From JBOICV01 sp050740255 (lineage in GTDB: Bacteria; Pseudomonadota; Gammaproteobacteria; Nevskiales; JBOICV01), in contig JBOICV010000123.1 of assembly GCA_050740255.1 (NCBI GenBank), positions 1 through 6,412 on the forward strand: a stretch of DNA of 6,412 nt, written 5' to 3'. The position numbers and the translations under genes were made by a program. The notes under the pieces were generated by a model, which did not search any database, had not been told where the DNA came from, and saw only the letters and a program-made list of their open reading frames with translations. This document shows, in pieces, positions 1 to 5,801 of this stretch. Each line of letters opens with the position of its first letter. Within the stretch, counting starts at the first letter, position 1.

Positions 1-82
1 TATATCTCTCACTGGAGGTGATCTGGCGGTACATTAATGGCAGTCTCTTCTTGGCGGAAGGATTGCTAGTCTTCCAGATCAC
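1..82 (-). CDS. IS30-family transposase, N-terminal fragment (runs off left edge)
   Basis: This is the beginning of a transposase for an IS30-type insertion sequence. The last residues before the edge read MYRQITSSERY, which resembles the MxYxxLTxxERY opening of IS30-family transposases, just before the N-terminal helix-turn-helix that binds the element's ends. The DDE catalytic core lies outside the window. The start is unsettled. A GTG at 82 gives a 16-residue lead-in that includes a basic AKKRLPL stretch. An ATG at 34 gives a start matching the family motif directly. Neither has a strong Shine-Dalgarno. The frame is open back into the terminal inverted repeat. A 12-base inverted repeat brackets the start region (separate entry). 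The family call rests on a short motif plus a matching terminal repeat and is inferred, not proven. Confidence 0.72.
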   Translation of the reverse strand, partial: MIWKTSNPSAKKRLPLMYRQITSSERY

Positions 83-85
83 CTC
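15..85 (-). repeat. 12-bp perfect inverted repeat around the transposase start region
   Basis: The arms GAGGTGATCTGG and CCAGATCACCTC (minus-strand order, at 85-74 and 26-15) are exact reverse complements separated by 47 bases. In the transposase mRNA the first arm holds the GAGG motif and the possible GTG start. The second arm overlaps the codons for Gln-Ile-Thr just after the ATG at 34. A hairpin here would hide or constrain translation initiation. The pairing is seen directly; the regulatory role is inference. Confidence 0.6.
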
Positions 86-100
86 TTTCTCGGGAGGAAA

Positions 101-126
101 CGTTGCACTTACTTCTTGAATCCAAG
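101..126. repeat. Left IS30-type terminal inverted repeat
   Basis: Read inwards on the minus strand this is CTTGGATTCAAG followed by AAGTAAGTGCAACG. The pattern TTCAA, a spacer, then TGCAAC is typical of IS30-family ends, and it lies where the left end of the minus-strand transposase should be. It matches the right-hand end (6287-6312) in inverted orientation at about 17 of 26 positions, including CTTG at the tip and TGCAACG inside. The outermost three or four bases could instead belong to the target. The tip meets recognisable trmL coding sequence. Confidence 0.6.
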
Positions 127-258
127 ATTCTTAACAAGCTGCCCGAGGCGCAGCGGGCTTTTATCCCAATGCGAGCCGGCGTGCGCAGCCTGAATTTATC
201 CAACACCGTCGCCGTTGCGGTTTACGAAGTATTGCGTCAGCGGGGTTTCCGCTTCTAG
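124..258 (+). pseudogene. trmL: trmL, 3' remnant truncated by an insertion sequence
   Basis: TrmL is the SPOUT-fold methyltransferase that 2'-O-methylates the wobble nucleotide (C34 or U34) of certain leucine tRNAs. The surviving 44 codons read KILNKLPEAQR, then IPMRAGVRSLNLSN, then TVAVAVYEVLRQRGF. This is the family's C-terminal SPOUT knot, with the RSLNLSN motif that lines the S-adenosylmethionine site. TrmL is normally about 150 to 160 residues, so the first 110 or so are missing, including the FGxExxGL motif. Sequence resembling the family begins exactly where the IS30-type terminal repeat ends, so insertion of that element is the likely cause. The remnant cannot be a working enzyme. Its stop TAG overlaps the convergent gpsA stop TAG in a CTAG palindrome. 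The identification is confident despite the short length. Confidence 0.82.
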
Positions 259-1289
259 TTGCTTTCGGCCCTTAACGGGCGCTCTTTCAGAATATGCGCC
301 GCAATGGTCGGCGGCAGCCCCTCGTAGAGCACGCGGTAAACCATTTCGCTGATCGGCATTTCGAGCTGGTGACGCTGCGCCAAACGGCGCACTTCCGGCG
401 CCACGCGCACACCCTCCACCACCTGGCCGATCTCTTTCTGCGCCTCGTCCACGCTTTTGCCGCCGGCCAGCAGCAAGCCCATGCGGCGATTGCGCGACTG
501 GTTGTCGGTGCAGGTCAGCACCAGATCGCCCAGACCCGCCAGGCCGATCATGGTGTCGCGCTTGCCGCCGAGCGCCTGCGACAGGCGCATCATCTCGGCG
601 AGTCCGCGGGTAATCATCAGCGCGCGGGTGTTGGCGCCGGCGCCCAGACCGTCAGCCGCGCCGACGCCGATCGCCAGCACATTCTTGACCGCGCCGCCGA
701 CTTCGACGCCGATCACATCGTCGCTGGTATAGGCGCGAAATCCCTGGCCGTGTAAATACTCGGCAAAGCGCTCGGCCAGGCGCATATCGCGCGAAGCGAC
801 GGTTACCGCGGTCGGCACGCCCCGGCCGACTTCCTTGGCGAAAGTCGGGCCGGAAATGATGGCGATGGCGCGGCGCCGTCCCAGTTCTTCGGCAAACACT
901 TCATGCATAAGCTTGCCGGTATCGTTCTCGAAACCCTTGGCGGCGCAAGCGAGGTGTTGCTCGCGTCGCAACAGCGGCTTGAGCTGACGCAGCGTTTCGC
1001 GAACCGCGTGGCTGGGCAGCGCGATCACGATGTCGGTCGCTTGCGTCAGCGCCGCCGGCAAATCGGACACCGCGTGCAGCTTTTCCGGAAACGGGCAGTC
1101 GGGCAGATAGCGTGTATTAACGCGCACGCGCTCCATTTCCGCCAGCGCCGTTGCGTCGCGGCCCCATAGCAGCGTGGCATGGCCGTTGCGCGCAAACTGA
1201 ATGGCCAACGCAGTACCATAGGAACCAGCACCCAGTACGGCAACTACCGCCGCGGGTTTCCCACCGCCCTCCTCCTGGGTCTGTTCCAC
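255..1289 (-). CDS. gpsA: Glycerol-3-phosphate dehydrogenase [NAD(P)+]
   Basis: GpsA is a cytosolic enzyme that reduces dihydroxyacetone phosphate to sn-glycerol 3-phosphate, the backbone for phospholipid synthesis. The 344-residue product has the whole family pattern. The Rossmann dinucleotide loop is GAGSYGTALA (20-29). LPSHAVR (91-97), AAKGFE (116-121) and SGPTFAKE (146-153) follow. VKN (201-203) carries the predicted catalytic lysine Lys202, and GLGDLVLTCTDNQSRN lies near 252-267. Length is slightly above the usual 330-340 because of about 14 extra N-terminal residues before the first beta strand. The start is GTG, 9 bases after the secB stop. I see no clear Shine-Dalgarno before it, though an AGGAGG sits inside the first codons, and no better in-frame start lies between there and the Rossmann strand. 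It is the last gene of the yibN-grxC-secB-gpsA cluster. The start is less certain than the identity. Confidence 0.96.
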   Translation of the reverse strand: MEQTQEEGGGKPAAVVAVLGAGSYGTALAIQFARNGHATLLWGRDATALAEMERVRVNTRYLPDCPFPEKLHAVSDLPAALTQATDIVIALPSHAVRETLRQLKPLLRREQHLACAAKGFENDTGKLMHEVFAEELGRRRAIAIISGPTFAKEVGRGVPTAVTVASRDMRLAERFAEYLHGQGFRAYTSDDVIGVEVGGAVKNVLAIGVGAADGLGAGANTRALMITRGLAEMMRLSQALGGKRDTMIGLAGLGDLVLTCTDNQSRNRRMGLLLAGGKSVDEAQKEIGQVVEGVRVAPEVRRLAQRHQLEMPISEMVYRVLYEGLPPTIAAHILKERPLRAESN

Positions 1290-1298
1290 GGCGCCGGG

Positions 1299-1769
1299 TC
1301 AGTGCTTGGTGGCTACAATCGGCGGCCGCGTCTGCGCCAGATGCTGCTGATACAAGGCATCGAAATTCACCGGCTGCAACAGGAACTCGGGAAAGCCGCC
1401 CCGGCGTATGAGATCCGCCACCGTTTCGCGCACAAACGGGAACAGCACGTTGGGACAGTAGGCACCGAGCACCGCGCGGCGCTCGTCGTTATCCGCAAAG
1501 CCGCGCAGCAGAAATACGCCGGCCTGCTGCACTTCAACGAGATACGCCGTTTGCTCGCCCAGCTGGGCTTTGACGCTCACCGTCAGCACGACATGATGCG
1601 TTTCAGCGCTCAAGTCCTGCACCGCGGTATTGATCTGAACATCCACTCGCGGCTTCCATTCCTGCGTGAAGATCGCCGGCGCCTTCGGCACTTCCAGCGA
1701 AGTATCCTTCAGATAGATTTTCTGCAGGGCGACTTGCTTGGCGGCGGCTTCCGTCTTGGCTTCGGACAT
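1299..1769 (-). CDS. secB: Protein-export chaperone SecB
   Basis: SecB is a cytosolic homotetrameric chaperone that keeps preproteins unfolded and delivers them to SecA at the Sec translocon. The 156-residue length is normal. Family hallmarks are QKIYLKDTSLEVPKAP (16-31), an acidic-edged EVQQAGVF strand, then LGAYCPNVLFPFVRE and GGFPEFLLQPVNFDALY towards the C-terminus. The N-terminus is a short polar extension, as is common. The ATG lies 3 bases after the grxC TAA, so translation is probably coupled; no strong Shine-Dalgarno is visible. The grxC-secB-gpsA neighbourhood is the same as in E. coli. The presence of SecB supports a proteobacterial host. Confidence 0.96.
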   Translation of the reverse strand: MSEAKTEAAAKQVALQKIYLKDTSLEVPKAPAIFTQEWKPRVDVQINTAVQDLSAETHHVVLTVSVKAQLGEQTAYLVEVQQAGVFLLRGFADNDERRAVLGAYCPNVLFPFVRETVADLIRRGGFPEFLLQPVNFDALYQQHLAQTRPPIVATKH

Positions 1770-1772
1770 GGT

Positions 1773-2036
1773 TTAGCCAGTAGCGTCGCGCAGCAAAGGG
1801 TCAAGCTGGCCGGCGTGCTCCAGTGCCGCCAGGTCCTCGTAGCCGCCGACATACTTTTCGCCGATGAACACCTGCGGTACCGTGCGCCGGCCGGTCTTCT
1901 GCATCATCTCCTGGCGGCGCACCGGGTCTTCGTCCACCTTGACTTCATCGAAGCACACGCCCTTGCGCTCCAGCAGGCGCCGCGCCATCACGCAGAACGG
2001 ACAGATCCGGGTCGAGTAAATCAGAACCTGTTTCAC
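1773..2036 (-). CDS. grxC: Glutaredoxin 3
   Basis: This is a small cytosolic thiol-disulfide oxidoreductase that uses glutathione to reduce protein disulfides and mixed disulfides. The 87 residues form one thioredoxin-fold domain. The dithiol active site is CPFC at residues 12-15, where the commonest form is CPYC. The cis-proline loop is TVP at 52-54, and GGYEDL (64-69) matches the GGxDDL glutathione-binding motif. The start is GTG, 7 bases after the stop of the upstream rhodanese gene, and the stop lies 3 bases before secB, so it belongs to one transcription unit with both. Length and order match GrxC of the E. coli yibN-grxC-secB-gpsA cluster. Confidence 0.95.
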   Translation of the reverse strand: MKQVLIYSTRICPFCVMARRLLERKGVCFDEVKVDEDPVRRQEMMQKTGRRTVPQVFIGEKYVGGYEDLAALEHAGQLDPLLRDATG

Positions 2037-2043
2037 GGCTGAG

Positions 2044-2469
2044 CTATTTGGTAGTGACCGGCAGGTTGGCGCCCTGCCAGGCGTTTAACCCGCCCTTAAG
2101 ACTATACGCCCGCTCGAACCCCAGCTTGCGCAACTGCTCGCAAGCCTGCGGCGCCACGGTGCCGAGCGCGCAGTAGCACAGCACCACCTGCTGCTTGAAC
2201 TTGGCCAGTTCCGATTCGTGCTCGGCCACGCGGGCGGCCACCACATTGCGCGCGTGCAGGATATGGCCCTTCTTGAACTCGGCGGCGTTGCGCACATCCA
2301 GCACCACGGCGTTCTCGTGGTTGATCAGGCGCACCGCCTCATTCGGGCCGATGCGCTTGTCGCCTTGCAAGCGGCCATAGATTTCATTGGCGATGAGCAA
2401 CAGGATCACGCCGCCCAGTGCAGCGAACAGAAAAATGTGATTTCCGGCGAATTCGAATAGGCGGTTCAT
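2044..2469 (-). CDS. yibN: Membrane-anchored rhodanese-like protein (YibN type)
   Basis: Rhodaneses carry sulfur as a persulfide on a catalytic cysteine; the substrate of YibN-type proteins is not something I can derive here. The 141-residue product starts with one hydrophobic segment (about 11-28, FLFAALGGVILLLIAN), which should anchor it in the inner membrane. One rhodanese domain follows. VVLDVRNAAEF (55-65) is the first conserved motif, CYCALGTVA (98-106) is the active-site loop with Cys100 in the catalytic position, and LKGGLNAW (124-131) is the closing motif. I chose the ATG that begins MNRLFEF because it places the membrane segment as in E. coli YibN (143 residues). A longer in-frame extension to 2583 would cross the divergent promoter region and overlap envC. 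It is first in the cluster with grxC, secB and gpsA, as in E. coli. Confidence 0.88.
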   Translation of the reverse strand: MNRLFEFAGNHIFLFAALGGVILLLIANEIYGRLQGDKRIGPNEAVRLINHENAVVLDVRNAAEFKKGHILHARNVVAARVAEHESELAKFKQQVVLCYCALGTVAPQACEQLRKLGFERAYSLKGGLNAWQGANLPVTTK

Positions 2470-2493
2470 ATTTCTGGCGGTTTGCAGGCGCGC

Positions 2494-2502
2494 ATTATCC
2501 CA
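2494..2502 (-). promoter_or_regulatory. Putative extended -10 promoter for the yibN-grxC-secB-gpsA cluster
   Basis: On the minus strand the sequence TGGGATAAT matches an extended -10 (TGn then a TATAAT-like hexamer with one mismatch). It lies about 25 bases before the yibN ATG, which would leave a short leader. No convincing -35 hexamer is visible at 17 bases, which extended -10 promoters can lack. Its place in the divergent intergenic region supports it, but this is inspection only. Confidence 0.4.
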
Positions 2503-2561
2503 TCCCGTCTGGAGCGGCGATAGCCTCACGCGTTGTGCCGGCTCCGGTAAACTTGCGTCGC

Positions 2562-3749
2562 ATGATCGCCCTTCCCACCCCACCCCGCCGGCTGCCTGCG
2601 GGGCGGATGTTGGCCGGCTTATTGCTGGTGGTGGCCGTCGCCGCTGCTGCGGCGGCGGACTACCGCGCCAAGCTCAAGCAAAGCGAGCAGGACCTCCTCA
2701 CCATCCGCAACCGCATCCAGGCGGTGATGCAGGAGCTGACCGAGGACCGCGCCGAGCAGGATGTACTCGAACGTGAACTGCGCGCGACCGAGGAGCGACT
2801 CACGGAAATCAGCACCGAGCTGCGCAATTTACGCAAGCAGATCAAGACCAAGGAAGGCGAAGCGGCGGCACGCGAAGCCGAGCGTGACCGTGCGGACCGC
2901 AGCCTGAAGGAACAGACCGGAGCGCTGCGCCAGCAGGTGCGCGCCAGTTTCATGATCGGCCGGCAGCAGAAGGCGAAGCTGCTGTTGAATCAGGAAGACC
3001 CCGCCTTGCTCGGCCGCCTTCTCGCCTACTATGACTATCTGAATCAGGCGCGCAGTCGGCGCATCACCACCATCCAGCAGGAAATCGGCCTGCTGCAGGC
3101 CGCCGAGCAGGCACTGGCGTCGGAGCTCGGGCAGTTGCAGAAACTGCAACAGGATCAACAAAGCCGCCTGGGGCAGCTCGAGAACGTGCGCGGCGAGCGC
3201 AATCGCAAGCTGGGCGAGGTTGAACGCCGCATTGCCAGCCAGGATGTCACCTTGCGCCAGTTGCAGCGCGAAGAGCAGTCGGTGCAAGGTTTGCTGGAAG
3301 CGCTCAAGCGTCAGTTGGAAGACATCCCGGCCGAATTCGGCAGCGCGGTACGCTTCGGCAAAGCGCGCGGCAAACTGCCGTGGCCGGCGAAGGGGCCGCT
3401 AATCGTCAGTTACGGCCAGCGCAAGGCCGGCACCAATCTGGTCTGGAACGGCATCTGGATCAAGGCCAAACATGGCACCCCGGTGCGCGCGGTCGCCAAT
3501 GGGCGCGTGGTCTACGTCGGCTGGATGCATAAATACGGGCTGATCGTAATCCTGCAGCACGAAGACGGTTACTACACCCTTTACGGCCATAACCAGGAGG
3601 CCCTGGTGGCGGTCGGCCATCAGATTCGGGGCGGACAGATGATTGCCGCGGTGGGCGACAGCGGCGGCCACCGCGACCCTGGCCTCTACTTCGAGATACG
3701 CCGCGGCCGTACTGCACAAAACCCCAATCAGTGGCTAAAACGAGGTTAA
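2562..3749 (+). CDS. envC: EnvC-type murein hydrolase activator (coiled coil plus degenerate LytM/M23 domain)
   Basis: EnvC is a periplasmic division protein that activates the amidases AmiA and AmiB so that daughter-cell peptidoglycan is split. The 395-residue product has a signal peptide (arginines in 9-15, hydrophobic 17-32, likely cleavage near 30-32). A long, charged coiled coil rich in Glu, Arg and Gln covers about 35-255. A LytM domain covers about 273-392. Its metal site is degenerate: the HxGxD motif is replaced by WNGIW (295-299), and the HxH motif by LYFEIR (375-380), while the YGH histidine (343) remains. E. coli EnvC has equivalent losses, so this should be an activator and not an enzyme. 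The flanking LPWP and the end NPNQWL also match EnvC. The ATG used supplies a basic n-region; an internal ATG at 2607 is the alternative. The gene diverges from yibN and precedes ctpA. Confidence 0.9.
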   Translation: MIALPTPPRRLPAGRMLAGLLLVVAVAAAAAADYRAKLKQSEQDLLTIRNRIQAVMQELTEDRAEQDVLERELRATEERLTEISTELRNLRKQIKTKEGEAAAREAERDRADRSLKEQTGALRQQVRASFMIGRQQKAKLLLNQEDPALLGRLLAYYDYLNQARSRRITTIQQEIGLLQAAEQALASELGQLQKLQQDQQSRLGQLENVRGERNRKLGEVERRIASQDVTLRQLQREEQSVQGLLEALKRQLEDIPAEFGSAVRFGKARGKLPWPAKGPLIVSYGQRKAGTNLVWNGIWIKAKHGTPVRAVANGRVVYVGWMHKYGLIVILQHEDGYYTLYGHNQEALVAVGHQIRGGQMIAAVGDSGGHRDPGLYFEIRRGRTAQNPNQWLKRG

Positions 3750-3863
3750 CTGGTTAAACCATCGCCAGTCGAAATTACGGTATAGTTTTACGGTTTTTGG
3801 GCCCGCCCCCACTGCCTACCAGCCAAAATCCCTCCCGCGGGTCCATCAGGAGCGTCTTAAATC

Positions 3864-5216
3864 ATGTCTATTTTCCACCGCAACGGCCTCATCCTGAGCC
3901 TCGGCGTCGCGCTGGGCGTGCTGCTCGCGCTGGCCCATGGCGTGCTGGCCGAACGCAGCAATACCCGCACGGTGTCGCTGCCGCTCGACGACCTGCGCAC
4001 CTTTGTCGAGATCCTGAACCGGGTTAAAAGCGACTACGTCGAACCGGTGGAGGATGAGACCCTGCTGGAAAACTCCATTCGCGGCATGCTCGATGGCCTG
4101 GATCCGCACTCGGCTTACCTGAGCCCGGACGAGTTCCGCGAAGTGAACATCTCGACCAGCGGCAAGTTCGGCGGGCTGGGCATCGAGGTGCAGATGCAGA
4201 ACGGCTTCGTGCGCGTGGTCGCGCCGATTGACGACACGCCCGCCGCCAAGGCCGGCATCCAGGCCGGCGACGTCATCATCCGCATCGATAACACGGCCGT
4301 AAAAGGCCTGTCGCTGGTCGAAGCGGTCAAAATGCTGCGCGGCGAACCGGGCAGCAAAGTCACACTGACCATTCTGCGCGAAACGGTCGAGCAGCCGTTC
4401 AAGCTTGAGCTGACGCGCGACATCATCAAAGTGAAAAGCGTCAAGAGCAAGCTGCTGGAACCGGGCTTCGGCTATCTGCGAGTGAGCCAGTTCTCAACCG
4501 AAACCGGTCAGACGCTGGTCAATGAACACGAGAAGCTCAAGAAGGAAAACAAGGGCGAGCTGAAGGGTCTGGTACTGGATTTGCGCAACAACCCCGGCGG
4601 CGTGCTCAACGCGGCGGTAGAAGTCTCGGACGCCTTCCTCGACGACGGTACGGTCGTTTCGATCAAAGGCCGCCTGGCCGATGCCAATCAGGAGTTCAAC
4701 TCGACTCAGGGCGACATCCTGCGCGGCCGGCCGCTCGTGGTGCTGGTCAACGGTGGTTCGGCTTCGGCCTCGGAAATCGTGGCCGGCGCCATCCAGGATC
4801 ATGGCCGCGGTGTGGTGATGGGCTCGCAGACTTTCGGCAAGGGTTCGGTGCAAACCATCCTGCCGCTGCAGAACGACGCCGCGCTCAAGCTCACTACCGC
4901 CCGCTACTACACGCCCAAGGGCCGCTCGATTCAGGCTCAGGGCATCGAGCCTGATGTGGCGATCCGCCCCGTCACCGTGACGGCGGCCAAGGACAGCGAG
5001 TTCGATCCATTGCGAGAAGCCGATCTCTCTGGCCGCCTCAAGAATGAGAACGGCGAAGGTAAATCGGCCTCACCGGCGACCTCGGTGCCCGGCCCGCCGC
5101 CGAAGAACGGCGATGAGAAGCCGCTGGTCGAGAGCGATTACGCGCTGTACGAAGCGCTGAATCTGCTCAAGGGTATGTACATCCTCAAGCCCGGTCCGGG
5201 AACCGCCAAACGGTAG
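3864..5216 (+). CDS. ctpA: C-terminal processing peptidase, S41 family
   Basis: This is a periplasmic serine protease that trims or degrades proteins from the C-terminus. The 450-residue product has an N-terminal signal or anchor segment (about 8-29, ending GVLA), then a helical region with GMLDGLDPHSAYL (74-86). A PDZ domain spans about 97-175 (FGGLGIEVQ, then AGIQAGDVIIRI). The S41 catalytic domain includes LVLDLRNNPGGVLN (236-249). The catalytic residues are Ser301 in GGSASASEI, Lys326 in TFGKGSVQ and Gln330, with the same spacing as the Ser-Lys-Gln triad of Bacillus CtpB. A Pro/Gly/Lys-rich linker (about 390-420) leads to the tail SDYALYEALNLLKGM. An AGGAG lies 11 bases before the ATG, slightly far. 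It follows envC by 114 bases; envC-ctpA pairing is known from other proteobacteria, Pseudomonas among them, and fits shared work at the cell wall. Confidence 0.95.
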   Translation: MSIFHRNGLILSLGVALGVLLALAHGVLAERSNTRTVSLPLDDLRTFVEILNRVKSDYVEPVEDETLLENSIRGMLDGLDPHSAYLSPDEFREVNISTSGKFGGLGIEVQMQNGFVRVVAPIDDTPAAKAGIQAGDVIIRIDNTAVKGLSLVEAVKMLRGEPGSKVTLTILRETVEQPFKLELTRDIIKVKSVKSKLLEPGFGYLRVSQFSTETGQTLVNEHEKLKKENKGELKGLVLDLRNNPGGVLNAAVEVSDAFLDDGTVVSIKGRLADANQEFNSTQGDILRGRPLVVLVNGGSASASEIVAGAIQDHGRGVVMGSQTFGKGSVQTILPLQNDAALKLTTARYYTPKGRSIQAQGIEPDVAIRPVTVTAAKDSEFDPLREADLSGRLKNENGEGKSASPATSVPGPPPKNGDEKPLVESDYALYEALNLLKGMYILKPGPGTAKR

Positions 5217-5222
5217 CAGCGC

Positions 5223-5771
5223 ATGGTGCGCGTGCTGGTTCCGCTCGCGCCCGGCTTTGAGGAAATCGAAGCCGTCACCATCATTGACGTGCTGCGGCGC
5301 GCCGGCCTCGAAGTCACCGTGGCCGGGCTCGAAGCCCGGCAGGTGACCGGCTCGCACGACATCACCCTCGGCACCGACGAGTTGCTCGGCAACGTGCTGC
5401 ACGAAGACTGGGACGCCATCGTCTTGCCCGGCGGCATGCCCGGCGCACAGCACCTCGAAGACCACGCCGGCCTGCGCACCCTGCTGCAGAACGCAGCCAA
5501 GCAAGGCAAACACATCGCCGCCATCTGCGCCGGGCCCAAAGCGCTGGCGGCGGCGGGCCTGCTCAAAGACAAACGCGCGACCAGTTATCCCGGTTTTCTA
5601 AAACCAGACCAAGTGAAGCAGTACCTAGAAGAGCCGGTCGTTAGCGACGGCAAACTCACCACCTCCCGCGGGCCCGGCACCGCGCTGCGTTTCGCGCTCG
5701 CTCTAGTTGAAAAGTTGGTTGGTGCGGAGCAGGCGAAGCAGTTGGCTGAGCGGATGTTGGCTGACGCCTGA
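5223..5771 (+). CDS. DJ-1/PfpI (ThiJ/YajL) family protein
   Basis: This belongs to the class I glutamine amidotransferase-like DJ-1 family. Relatives such as YajL and human DJ-1 are linked to oxidative stress protection, and to reported but debated deglycase or glyoxalase activity. The 182 residues form a single domain of the normal length. The reactive cysteine is Cys102 in the nucleophile elbow AAICAGPKAL (99-108). The glutamate that contacts it is Glu16 in GFEEIE (11-16). VLPGGMPGA (67-75), SYPGF (121-125) and LTTSRGPGTALRFALALVEKL (145-165) are the remaining family signatures; the last closely resembles human DJ-1 and favours the DJ-1/YajL branch over PfpI proteases. The ATG lies 6 bases after the ctpA stop, without a strong Shine-Dalgarno, so co-translation with ctpA is likely. 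The exact reaction cannot be read from sequence. Confidence 0.92.
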   Translation: MVRVLVPLAPGFEEIEAVTIIDVLRRAGLEVTVAGLEARQVTGSHDITLGTDELLGNVLHEDWDAIVLPGGMPGAQHLEDHAGLRTLLQNAAKQGKHIAAICAGPKALAAAGLLKDKRATSYPGFLKPDQVKQYLEEPVVSDGKLTTSRGPGTALRFALALVEKLVGAEQAKQLAERMLADA

Positions 5772-5787
5772 ATTGCGTTGTGCGTCA

Positions 5788-5801
5788 AGGAGAATGAATT
5801 G
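5788..5801 (+). promoter_or_regulatory. Shine-Dalgarno and TTG start of the acetyltransferase gene
   Basis: AGGAG lies 6 bases before a TTG that opens the frame RFHLRKFQPEDAAAV, which looks like a GNAT N-terminus. This is the best ribosome binding site in the plus-strand series and decides the start. The nearby ATG at 5794 is out of frame and hits a stop after six codons. Confidence 0.6.

Noticed and set aside
268..285. GCCC-TTAAC-GGGC hairpin near the trmL and gpsA ends as a terminator
   Set aside because: The stem is only 4 bp, lies within the gpsA coding region, and has no proper T run on either strand.
1179..2042. Long plus-strand open frame opposite gpsA, secB and grxC
   Set aside because: It is the antisense of three clearly identified genes, is rich in His, Arg and Gln as such shadows are, and shows no domain motif.
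2418..2561. Longer envC reading frame from 2418
   Set aside because: It would overlap yibN and bury the signal peptide 50 residues inside the protein.
2470..2583. Longer rhodanese reading frame up to 2583
   Set aside because: The extra 38 residues have no family similarity, would overlap the envC start and would swallow the promoter region.
3744..3760. Small palindrome (TTAACTGGTTAA) at the envC stop as a terminator
   Set aside because: The stem has only five A/T-rich pairs with a two-base loop, and no T run follows directly.
3781..3786. TATAGT before ctpA as a -10 promoter element
   Set aside because: The hexamer fits, but no -35-like sequence is found at 16 to 19 bases upstream and there is no extended TG. 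ctpA may be read from envC.
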